DNA of 6,187 nt from Bacillota bacterium (lineage in GTDB: Bacteria > Bacillota_E > RBS10-35 > JAJYVN01): positions 1 through 6,187 of the forward strand of contig JAJZWQ010000172.1 in assembly GCA_021846605.1 (NCBI GenBank), read 5' to 3'. The notes beneath the pieces were generated by a model that was not told the DNA's origin, did no database searches, and was given only the letters and a program-made list of their open reading frames with translations. Both the position numbers and the translations under genes were made by a program. Positions 1-5,886 of this stretch are shown piece after piece (position 1 is the stretch's first letter; every line of letters starts with the position of its first letter).

Positions 1-175
1 AGTTCGGCTTCGTCCTCGCGCCTTGGTAGCCTTCCACGGTTACCCCTGAGGAACGAACTTCCGAAACGCAGCACCGGTTCCCACCCGACGCCACGACGAG
101 GATGCGTCTTGCGCTGCATCGTTGGCGCAGACGGCCGGCGACGCCGATGCGTTCGTCGCGGGGGGGCCATCCCGG

Positions 176-204
176 TTGACTGCTGTGGGCCTGAGGAAGA
201 GGAT
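176..204 (+). promoter_or_regulatory. Weak candidate sigma-A promoter upstream of the Gly-rich protein gene
   Basis: TTGACT at 176-181 matches five of six bases of the -35 consensus. Exactly 17 bases later GAGGAT (199-204) matches only three of six bases of the -10 consensus. It lies about 65 bases upstream of the start codon used here for the next gene. The -35 half is good and the -10 half is poor, so this is only a candidate. The rest of 1-268 shows no convincing gene. A reading frame at the very left edge ends in a stop at 27-29 and could be the tail of an upstream gene, but it is too short to judge. Confidence 0.25.
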
Positions 205-268
205 GGATGAAGAGAACTGCTGCATGGGCGGCGCACAGGACGTCGACCCATGAAGGGGGATGCGCCCG

Positions 269-1264
269 ATGCGACTCCGTGATCGGCTCGCCCATGAGTT
301 GGCCGCTGGCTTCGGCACCCACCACGAAGACCCCCTAGTCCAACAGATTGCGGGGCTGCGCCGCGTCGGCGCGGCCGTCTATGACCTGGAGCAGGAACTG
401 CAGAAGGCGGAAACGGCGAACCCGTCCTTAGACCTTTCCCGTGCCCGCTGCTATTTCGCTGGCGCGGAGACCCTGGTGACCTTTGCCGATGCGTTTGTCC
501 TGGACGCGTTCGCCGACCCCAATCACCCGCGTCACCTGCCGCATGTGACCTTCGTCCAGGCGCAGGAGTTCTATCTGAAAATCCCTGACCTGGTCACGGC
601 CGTGCGTCAGGAGGCGGCCTACCCAGGGGCCTCGCGCGTGCCGCTGCCGGTGCTGCCCGGCCCCCGCTTCGAGGTTGCGCACTGTCCGGTCGAGCACCTC
701 ATGGCGATGCAGCGGGCCGCGCTGAAAGTCGAGGAACTGATCGGCACCCGCATCGAGACGCTGCGCCTGCGGTCGGGGGCCGGCGACCAGCCACGCGGGT
801 TGCGGCAGGCCGTCCTGGCCATGGCGGGTGCCCGCACCAAGCGCGATGCGGCCGACCAAGTCATCGGCGCCCTCCGAGCCGGCCAGCACGTCCCGCAGGA
901 GACCCATGAGGAGGCCGAAGGCTTTTATTACGACGGTGTGCTGCGGCAATACCTGTACGCGGCGCAGGAACTGGAGTTGCCCGGTGTGACGGCGTCGGCA
1001 CCGCAGACGGAGGAGGCCCCCGAGGAGCCCCCTGCCTCCCGAGTCCAGCCGCGGCAGTGGCAGCAGGCGCCTCGGCCTCGGTCCGGCGGTGGCTTCGGGT
1101 TCGGGGGCGGAATGGGTGGCGGGTTCGGCGGCGGAGGCGGATTCGGGTTTGGCCAACTGATCGCGGCCGATGTCGTCGGTAACCTCATCGGCGACCTGCT
1201 GGGCGGCCTATTCGGGGGCGGCGGCGGGTTCGGGGGCGGGTTCGGGGGCGGCGGCTGGTGGTGA
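269..1264 (+). CDS. Hypothetical protein with Gly/Phe-rich C-terminus and glycine zipper
   Basis: I do not recognise a named family. With the start at 269 the product is 331 aa. I prefer ATG 269 to the in-frame ATG 260 because the purine run GAAGGGGG (252-259) sits about 10 bases before 269 but touches 260. Residues 1 to about 235 look globular and mostly helical, with many Ala, Leu, Glu and Arg and aromatic patches such as EGFYYDGVLRQYLYAAQELE. Residues 238-271 form a Pro/Glu/Gln-rich linker. From about residue 272 to the end the chain is almost only Gly and Phe (GGGFGFGGG-type repeats), interrupted at 297-315 by a hydrophobic segment, LIAADVVGNLIGDLLGGLFG. That segment has Gly at every fourth position (304, 308, 312, 316), a glycine zipper. 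The protein ends in GGGGWW. No signal peptide is visible. Membrane association or self-assembly of the tail is inference. A strong terminator follows immediately, so it is probably transcribed alone or is last in its unit. Confidence 0.85.
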   Translation: MRLRDRLAHELAAGFGTHHEDPLVQQIAGLRRVGAAVYDLEQELQKAETANPSLDLSRARCYFAGAETLVTFADAFVLDAFADPNHPRHLPHVTFVQAQEFYLKIPDLVTAVRQEAAYPGASRVPLPVLPGPRFEVAHCPVEHLMAMQRAALKVEELIGTRIETLRLRSGAGDQPRGLRQAVLAMAGARTKRDAADQVIGALRAGQHVPQETHEEAEGFYYDGVLRQYLYAAQELELPGVTASAPQTEEAPEEPPASRVQPRQWQQAPRPRSGGGFGFGGGMGGGFGGGGGFGFGQLIAADVVGNLIGDLLGGLFGGGGGFGGGFGGGGWW

Positions 1265-1285
1265 TCCCACCCCGGGGCCCTCGGG

Positions 1286-1326
1286 CGACGTGGGGCAGCC
1301 TCCCGGACGCTGCCCCACGTCGTTTT
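1286..1326 (+). terminator. Intrinsic (rho-independent) terminator
   Basis: CGACGTGGGGCAGC (1286-1299) and GCTGCCCCACGTCG (1309-1322) form a perfect 14-bp stem with a 9-base loop. TTTT (1323-1326) follows directly. It begins 22 bases after the stop codon of the Gly-rich protein gene and should end that transcript. Confidence 0.9.
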
Positions 1327-1425
1327 CGCACAGGGGGTGGAACTGGCGGCCACGGTGTTGCTTCGCGCTCACCAAGAGCCGCTAAGAGCGGAGCGTTCCA
1401 TCCAGCCTGAGGCTGGGGGCACCCC

Positions 1426-1599
1426 GTGCCCTCCCTCATTACGGATCACCGTCCCGACCTCAAGCAGATCATGCTCTCCCTACTGACCAAGCGAGCGGGC
1501 GTCCCCCTGTGGGGCGGGGTCCACGAACGGCCACTCCTCAAGCACAAGAAGCTGAACACCAGCGCGATCAAGGACACAAGCGGTCGACGCTGCGGCTGA
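1426..1599 (+). pseudogene. Transposase remnant, IS1634/IS4-like DDE family
   Basis: From GTG 1426 the frame reads PSLITDHRPDLKQIMLSLLT and then KRAGVPLWGGVH. The DHRPDLKQ block followed by a hydrophobic stretch and G-(V/I)-P-L is characteristic of IS4-group and IS1634-type DDE transposases, where it is normally followed by a DGN-x-SDK block. Here that block is scrambled (ERPLLKHKKLN). Shifting by single bases recovers DGHSS before KKLNTSAIKD, which suggests compensating small indels. Only about 55 codons survive of a protein that is usually several hundred residues. There is a stop at 1408-1410 upstream in the same frame and a stop at 1597-1599. I see no inverted repeats or target duplication that would define the ends of the element. 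The fragment is inactive. Its end coincides with the beginning of the broken HAD gene, so it may mark the event that removed that gene's start. Confidence 0.7.
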
Positions 1600-2265
1600 A
1601 GCGATCGTCTTTGACCTTTTCCATACGCTGGTGGACCCGGAGGAGTTCCGGACCAGGGACTTCCACCGGGTCGTTCTCGCAGCGCGGGCGTGCGGTTTCG
1701 ACGCCCGGGCATTCGCGGACTATTGGAAGGCCACGGCCAGGGAGCGCAACACCGTATCGGATCCGACCGACGTATGGCTGTGGCGATTTGCCGCCGACAG
1801 CGGTGCGGGGCCGTCGCCGGCGATGGTCGGGGGTGGTGGCCGCCACTCACCGCACTCCGCCAGGCGGGCTAGAAACTGGGCCAGCTGAGCAACGCCTTCC
1901 GCGGTGAGGTGTGGGCCTGGCCGAGGAGCCCCCTTGCCCCGTGCTGTGATGCCGCGTGCTTCTCCTGTGACATTGGCCACGCCAAGCCCGCTCCTTGCCG
2001 CGTATGCCGCCGTACTGGGCCATCTGGGCCAGGCGGCATCGGGCGCCGCCCTCGTGGGCGATGGGCTGTCCGACGAACTGGCCGGGGCGCGCCGCGCGGG
2101 ATTTGTCCGGGTGATCTGATGGGCGGCTTTGTGGCTCACAACGGGCTCCGTTCGCCGGCAGAGCTGGAGGGACTGCAGCGCACGGCGGACGCGTACGTGG
2201 ACGCCATCGATCAGTTGCCCGAGATACTGTGCCAGGAGGTCTGGAGGCGAAGCCCCCATCCATGA
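1583..2265 (+). pseudogene. HAD-superfamily hydrolase, frameshifted pseudogene
   Basis: All four HAD motifs are present in order but in alternating frames. Motif I is AIVFDLFHTLVD, with the nucleophile Asp at codon 1613, followed by a helical cap region (FHRVVLAARACGFDARAFAD, FADYWKATARERNT). A frame change near 1820-1845, probably at the G run 1829-1833, leads to LTALRQAG, an in-frame TAG at 1870-1872, then KLGQLSNA (motif II). Motif III follows as CDIGHAKPAP. A further change at about 1993-1996, where one extra T would explain it, leads to AAYAAVLGHLG and motif IV, LVGDGLSDELAGARRAGF. A third change near 2115-2121 continues into GGFVAHNGLRSPAELEGL and ADAYVDAIDQLPEIL, ending at TGA 2263-2265. 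The total of about 227 codons is normal for a single-domain HAD hydrolase with a small cap, so no large part is lost. No valid start codon is visible: the N-terminus runs into the transposase remnant. The DxFxT form of motif I, lacking the second Asp, resembles haloacid-dehalogenase-type members. The substrate is unknown, and the gene is almost certainly non-functional as read. Confidence 0.8.
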
Positions 2266-2736
2266 GTGCGGTGCGCCAGTTCCACCCAGTCACGTGTCCC
2301 CGCACCCTTTCCACCAACTGCGCTATACCCGCCGCCCCGGCCGGGGCGCATACTCTGGCCATCGCCCGCCTCGGGCGTGGCGACCGGGGTGGCGCAGCGA
2401 AGGTGTTCGGGACGGTGCGCCGAACCAGCCCCGCCCGGAGGGTGGCCGACGGTTGGCGCCCTCGTGGGCGAACACCGCTGCGCAGGCGGTGCGGGCCATC
2501 CTACACGGGCCGTGGGGCGCGCTCACCTCATCCCGCTGCCTTCTGCGCGGAGGCTGCGGGATGCGCGATGGGATGATGGATCTTTGCCACGGAAGGGCGT
2601 GGATGCGGTCCACAGGCCACCGGTCCCGCCAGGCACCCCGGCCAACGCAAGTGATCAGGCCGCAGGGCCCACCGGCCGTCGGACCGTCGATTCCCGGCAG
2701 CCATTGGTCCACGAGCCGTCCCTGGAAGGCGACGCC
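2266..2736. other. Long intergenic region with imperfect hairpin, no recognisable gene
   Basis: No reading frame here resembles a protein family I know. The + frame of the transporter stays open back to 2266, but its translation is Arg/Pro-rich and looks like high-GC read-through rather than protein. The clearest structure is a hairpin: CATCCCGCTGCC (2529-2540) pairs with GGCTGCGGGATG (2552-2563), with one T-T mismatch around an 11-base loop. A second small stem, CCACG/CGTGG, lies at 2587-2602. Neither is followed by a T run, so neither is a standard terminator. They could belong to the leader of the transporter mRNA. I found no convincing -35/-10 pair. Confidence 0.5.
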
Positions 2737-3972
2737 ATGCGCCACGAGGCGGCCAACATCCGCCTCAACACGCTCAACGGGACGCTGCAAAGCGTCAGCC
2801 TCAACCTGTACAACCCGTTCCTCGGGATAGACCTCATCCGCCTGGGCGGGACGGGCTGGGAGGTTGGCCTCCTCAGCGCCCTACCCCCGCTCGGCCAGAC
2901 GCTCAGCACCATTGCCGGTGCCCGCTGGCTCGGCGCTCGCGCCAACCCGAAGCGGGCCGGAGCCCTGACATTCGCTGCGGCGCGGCTCCTGCTCCTGGGT
3001 CTGGCCGCGGTTCAGCTCGGGCTGCACGGCGGTACCGGGGCTGGGGCCTGGCGCCCTCTGGCCCTTGTCTCTCTCGTGGCCCTCATCAGCCTGCCGGGGG
3101 CGGTCGGCAACCTGTCCTGGCAGGCCGTCCTGACCGGGCTCCTGCGCCCCTCCTCCCGTGCCTCAGCCCTGGCGGTGCGCGGGGTGCTGGCGAGCCTGGC
3201 GGGTGTGGTGGTGCCTCTGGTGGCCGGGTGGTGGGCGCGCTCCAGCCCCGGGGTCGGCGCGTATCCGTGGCTATACTGTTTGGCCGCTGTCGTGGGCTTG
3301 GCCGAGGCGGCCGCGTTTTGGTCCATGCGCGGCAATCCGCCGGTGGCGACGCGCCGCGAGCCGATCCTTCCGGCGGCGCGTCGACTGTGGGCGGATGGGG
3401 CCTATCGCGCCTACACCCTCTGTAGCCTGCCGTTCTATCTCGGGTGGCTCATGGCCTGGCCCCTGTTCACCACCTATCAGGTGCGGGTGGCCCACGCCAC
3501 CAACCTCTGGATGGCCGGGTTCACGGCTGTCAACTCCCTGGCCGCGGCCGTCGGGAGCGCCCTGTGGGCCCGCTTCGGCAACCGTGCCGGCGCCCGGATC
3601 GCCCTCCCGGTCGCCTGTCTGCTGCTCACCGTGGTGCCGCTGCAGTACGCCTTCGCGCCGGACCTGTGGGGCATCGCCGTCAGCAACGTCTTCGGGGGCC
3701 TGTTCGGCTCCGGCGTCAACCTTTATCTGCTGATCCGGCTGATGGAGGTGGCGCCGGTCGAAGACCGGGTGGTGGCCATGGGGGTGGCCAGCACGCTACT
3801 CGGCGCCGTTGGGGTTGCCGGTCCCATGCTGGGCATCGCGCTGACGCACGTCCTGCCCATGCCCCACACCTTCTGGGTTCCGGCCGTGCTGCGCGCGGGC
3901 GGCGGGCTCGCGCTGCTCGCCGCAGGTCGTGCCAGTGGGCGCACCATCGTACGGCCCGCCGCGCTGTCGTGA
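2737..3972 (+). CDS. MFS transporter (12 TM), substrate unknown
   Basis: The product is a 411-aa inner-membrane secondary transporter of the major facilitator superfamily. The start is set at ATG 2737: GGAAGG (2724-2729) is a good ribosome-binding site 7 bases upstream, and the family-like N-terminus RLNTLNGTLQSVSLNLYNPF begins a few residues later. The open frame continues upstream, but that part is not protein-like. Hydrophobic segments recur along the whole chain and fit twelve helices. The usual loop signature after helix 2 appears in reduced form as ARWLGARANPKRAG (residues 62-75), and its second-half counterpart is ARFGNRAGAR (278-287). A longer polar loop around residues 199-218 separates the halves. 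Other conserved-looking stretches are FGGLFGSGVNLYLLIR (319-334) and EDRVVAMGVASTLLGAVG (342-359). Substrate cannot be told from sequence. Drug or metabolite efflux is the common role of relatives, but this is inference. The next gene is about 290 bases away and appears to have its own promoter, so no operon partner is visible. Confidence 0.93.
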   Translation: MRHEAANIRLNTLNGTLQSVSLNLYNPFLGIDLIRLGGTGWEVGLLSALPPLGQTLSTIAGARWLGARANPKRAGALTFAAARLLLLGLAAVQLGLHGGTGAGAWRPLALVSLVALISLPGAVGNLSWQAVLTGLLRPSSRASALAVRGVLASLAGVVVPLVAGWWARSSPGVGAYPWLYCLAAVVGLAEAAAFWSMRGNPPVATRREPILPAARRLWADGAYRAYTLCSLPFYLGWLMAWPLFTTYQVRVAHATNLWMAGFTAVNSLAAAVGSALWARFGNRAGARIALPVACLLLTVVPLQYAFAPDLWGIAVSNVFGGLFGSGVNLYLLIRLMEVAPVEDRVVAMGVASTLLGAVGVAGPMLGIALTHVLPMPHTFWVPAVLRAGGGLALLAAGRASGRTIVRPAALS

Positions 3973-4100
3973 TCCGTCAACGCGCCGGCCATCGCGTGTG
4001 GCTGTCGGTGGACCGGGGGGGGCGCCATGATCGCGGCAGCGGCCGGGACTCCCGCATGGTTGGTCGCCGCAAGCACAGCACAGGCCATCTGGGACGGCGG

Positions 4101-4122
4101 GCGGCCGTGACGCGGCCGTGAC
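4101..4122 (+). repeat. Tandem 11-bp direct repeat upstream of the lipoprotein gene
   Basis: GCGGCCGTGAC occurs twice back to back (4101-4111 and 4112-4122). It lies about 40 bases before the candidate -35 box at 4164. Two adjacent 11-bp copies are on the same DNA face to within about one helical turn, so a regulator site is conceivable. There is no independent evidence for one, and GC-rich sequence makes short repeats more likely. Confidence 0.5.
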
Positions 4123-4163
4123 AATTTCCCTTGCCCCCCCACGCGTCCGTACTGGCTGCCGCA

Positions 4164-4192
4164 TTGGCGCACCCCGCACCAAATTTCTTAAT
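4164..4192 (+). promoter_or_regulatory. Candidate sigma-A promoter for the Ser-rich lipoprotein
   Basis: TTGGCG (4164-4169) and CTTAAT (4187-4192) each match four of six consensus bases and are separated by 17 bases. The -10 lies inside an AT-rich patch (about 4181-4194) that stands out from the GC-rich surroundings. A transcript would begin near 4199 and have a leader of roughly 60 bases before ATG 4262. Confidence 0.4.
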
Positions 4193-4261
4193 CTTCCACG
4201 CATACGCTTGGCCTCACGGCGCCCCGCCCGGCGTCGAACGCACCGAAGGGATGTGGATTCC

Positions 4262-4495
4262 ATGTCTATCGGCTACGGCAAGGGGCTTCTGGCGCTGGGG
4301 CTCGTTGGCGGGGCGGTCCTGCTGGCCGCGTGCGGTGGGGGCGGCGGTACCAGCAGCTCCACTGCCGCGACGAGTTCGGCGGCGAGCAGTGCGGCCGCCT
4401 CGAGCACGACCAGCAGTTCCTCGAAGGCCAGCACCAGTTCCACCAGTAAGGCGGCCGGCAGCTCATACAGCAGCAGTTCCTCCAAGGCGGGATAG
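4262..4495 (+). CDS. Small serine-rich lipoprotein
   Basis: The product is a 77-aa predicted lipoprotein. Residues 1-23 form a type II signal peptide: a short N-region with Lys7, a hydrophobic core LLALGLVGGAVLLAA and the lipobox L-A-A-C with Cys24. After cleavage and lipidation the mature part is only 54 residues. It starts with a run of Gly after the Cys and then consists nearly only of Ser, Ala and Thr with occasional Lys and one Tyr. I count 24 Ser among those 54. No folded domain is possible, so it is probably a disordered surface tether or filler. Extracytoplasmic anchoring follows from the lipobox, while its job is unknown. GAAGGG (4245-4250) lies 11 bases upstream of the ATG. An intrinsic terminator follows within 15 bases, so the gene is monocistronic. 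Two near-identical 18-bp stretches (4411-4428 and 4471-4488, one mismatch) suggest the Ser-rich part grew by internal duplication. Confidence 0.8.
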   Translation: MSIGYGKGLLALGLVGGAVLLAACGGGGGTSSSTAATSSAASSAAASSTTSSSSKASTSSTSKAAGSSYSSSSSKAG

Positions 4496-4508
4496 CACCA
4501 TGCATCCG

Positions 4509-4549
4509 ACGGGGCAAGGGGCCGTCCTCCGCGGCGCCTTGCCCCGTTT
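4509..4549 (+). terminator. Intrinsic terminator after the Ser-rich lipoprotein
   Basis: ACGGGGCAAGG (4509-4519) pairs perfectly with CCTTGCCCCGT (4537-4547), an 11-bp stem around a GC-rich 17-base loop. The stem ends in a short TTT run (4547-4549). It begins 14 bases after the stop codon of the lipoprotein gene. Confidence 0.82.
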
Positions 4550-4652
4550 CGCGTTGTCCCGCGCGGTTGGCACGGTCCGGCGGCTGCGTCCTGGCCGGTT
4601 GTGCGAGCATGGGGCGGGGAGGTCACAGGAAGGCATCGTCGACGATCCGCAT

Positions 4653-5109
4653 GCCCTCAGAGTGGGGTCCGGAGCTCTTGCACGAATGTATCCGGGCGGA
4701 TGCGCCGCCGCAGTCGGGCAGTCCTGTTTCCGGGGGACCAATGCCGTGTTCAGGCCCCCCTGCTACTACGGTCCGTCGCCTGGCAATAAGGGGAGGGGCC
4801 TAGTCGCTGAGTCCCTGCAGGCGGACCTGGTCTTCATCAGTACAAGCCTGGGCACGCCCTGGCGGTGACACATGTCTTCCTGCCGCCCATGTCCGGCTGC
4901 CGTCGGGCCATGCGCAGTCCCGCGGGGCCGGGGAGTGCCGCATCGCGTCGGTCCCCGGCGTGCGCGGCCGCGTGATCGCGGGCGCCAACCACTCCCTGAT
5001 GGTGCCCGGGGACTGGAACGCCTCGCTGGAGACGCTGGGGACCGTCGCCGAAGCATGCAACGAGGTGGTCCGCGGGGTCGTAGCCGCAGTGTCCGCTGCC
5101 AACCCGTAG
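4653..5109 (+). pseudogene. Degraded alpha/beta-hydrolase relic (KANL3/Tex30-like)
   Basis: Two separate frames read like consecutive parts of one alpha/beta hydrolase. The first (to the TGA at 4866-4868) contains GTNAVFRPPCYYG, resembling the strand that follows the oxyanion region, then PSPGNKGRGLVAES and LQADLVFISTSLG. These look like the nucleophile-elbow helix and the next core strand of KANL3/Tex30-type hydrolases, which usually have G-K-S-M-G-G-R and an L-V-F-(I/V)-S-Y-P-L segment. The Ser-Met part is missing here, so the catalytic nucleophile is gone. The second frame reads VPGVRGRVIAGANHSLMVPG and then DWNASLETLGTVAEA up to TAG 5107-5109. GANHSL is the usual setting of the catalytic His (codon 4990). 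The stretch carrying the acid residue is not recognisable. The N-terminal third is also unclear, so the left boundary is approximate. The assignment is by motif recall only; the second-frame segment is the firmer half. Confidence 0.5.
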
Positions 5110-5333
5110 GCTGAGGCGGCCGCTGACCGGGCGAGGTCGCTGCCCCCGCGGAGGATCGGGGCGTTCCTGCTGGTGGCGGGCGCGCGCTCCGATGTCCTGG
5201 TCGCCGCGTTGTAGGAGGATCCTGACGTCACCCAGGCCGTGCACACGTTGCGCCTCAATCCCAACGCCGTGCGGGGGCCCGGCTGATGGACGGCGTCGAT
5301 GCAGAAGGCATAGCGCCGCAACCGGAGGAATGA
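5110..5333 (+). pseudogene. Unassigned interrupted coding-like relic
   Basis: The frame that ends the hydrolase relic at 5109 resumes with RIGAFLLVAGARSDVLVAAL (from about 5152), meets TAG at 5212-5214, and continues as EDPDVTQAVHTLRLNPNAV until TGA 5284-5286. A one-base shift then gives MDGVDAEGIAPQPEE with a stop at 5331-5333. The alternation of hydrophobic and charged residues looks more like protein than the other five frames do, and the breaks resemble those in the HAD relic. I do not recognise the family. It may be a separate small broken gene, or it may be chance open frame in GC-rich DNA. Confidence 0.25.
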
Positions 5334-5394
5334 ACCGGGGCGCTCCCGGTGCGCGGTGGGACCGCCAGCCGCGCACACCGAGAGGAGGCTCCCC

Positions 5395-5886
5395 ATGCTG
5401 GAGATCGCCTGCCCAGGATGCGGCGCGACCGTGCTCGCCGCGGATGGCCCCAGCCACCCCTATCTGCCGGCCGCGCCGGGGTGCTGGGCGCTATACTGCG
5501 GCCTGCAGCCATGGTACGGCGAACTCCGCGGCGAGGCCGGCATCACCACCATCCAGGACCTCGTGGACGCATATGCCGCCCAGCACGCGGCCAGCTCGGA
5601 CCGTCGCAACCGCCAGTCCGTGGCGGTGCACCTAATGAGCCTGTGCCTGGGCGTGGAGCGAGGCGCCTCCGGCCGGCACCGGCGTTCCCGCATCGGGGGC
5701 TGGACCCACCGCCCCTACCCGCTGATGGAACCCCTCCCGGTCGGCTTCATCCTCACCGTCGCCGACATCAGTCGCGCGCCGGCGGCCCAGCGCGCGGCTG
5801 ATGTTGCGCGCATGGCCGTCCAGACATGGGCGGCGTGGGCGCACCACCATCCCACGGTCCGCCGCTGGTTGGATGAGGCCGGATGA
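5395..5886 (+). CDS. DUF5946 family protein
   Basis: The product is a 163-aa cytosolic protein matching the DUF5946 pattern as I know it. It has an N-terminal CPGCGA motif (residues 6-11), then HPYL..APGCWALY (21-34), VDAYAAQH (57-64), and a QSVAVHLMSLCLGVERG block (74-90). The C-terminus, TWAAWAHHHPTVRRWLDEAG, is Trp/His-rich. The Cys pair of CPGCG together with Cys30 and the conserved His residues could bind a metal, but this is inference. No catalytic function is established for the family that I can name. The start is secure: AGGAGG at 5383-5388 lies 6 bases before ATG 5395, and the conserved motif begins at residue 6. No signal peptide or membrane segment is present. Upstream lie relics and two small GC hairpins (5334-5350, 5353-5365). 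Downstream is a non-coding leader for the next gene, so no operon partner is visible. Confidence 0.88.
   Translation: MLEIACPGCGATVLAADGPSHPYLPAAPGCWALYCGLQPWYGELRGEAGITTIQDLVDAYAAQHAASSDRRNRQSVAVHLMSLCLGVERGASGRHRRSRIGGWTHRPYPLMEPLPVGFILTVADISRAPAAQRAADVARMAVQTWAAWAHHHPTVRRWLDEAG

Noticed and set aside
428..1353. Long minus-strand open frames opposite the Gly-rich protein gene, including Pro-rich ones.
   Set aside because: They are antisense shadows of high-GC coding sequence: the Pro runs are simply the complement of Gly codons.
1379..1415. Two small hairpins, CCGCT-AAG-AGCGG and CAGCC-TGA-GGCTG, just before the transposase remnant.
   Set aside because: Five-bp stems are common in GC-rich DNA, and I found no matching inverted repeat at the other end to call them IS termini.
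2313..2330. On the minus strand this reads GGGTATAGCGCAGTTGGT, very like the 5' end and D-arm of a tRNA.
   Set aside because: No matching acceptor 3' strand, anticodon stem or T-arm (GTTCRANNC) follows within about 90 bases, so it is not a tRNA gene. A tRNA fragment left by integration is possible but unsupported.
2266..2736. N-terminal extension of the MFS frame back to 2266 (568-aa version).
   Set aside because: The extension is Arg/Pro-rich and non-membrane, unlike any MFS N-terminus. A proper ribosome-binding site and the family-like start are at 2737.
4027..4110. 27-codon open frame (ATG 4027 to TGA 4110) with a G-rich run upstream.
   Set aside because: It is too short, has no recognisable motif, and the G run is not a specific ribosome-binding site.
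4567..4803. Frame beginning near 4567 with GCVLAGCAS, resembling a lipobox.
   Set aside because: No hydrophobic signal core precedes it, the start would be TTG without a ribosome-binding site, and the downstream sequence is not protein-like. The overlapping hydrolase relic frame explains the region better.
5223..5230. TGACGTCA palindrome.
   Set aside because: It is an eight-base palindrome with no second copy or promoter nearby, likely chance.
4800..5457. Minus-strand open frames of about 200 codons.
   Set aside because: Their composition is Arg/Pro/Ala-rich without motifs, while the + strand shows hydrolase-like segments in the same place.
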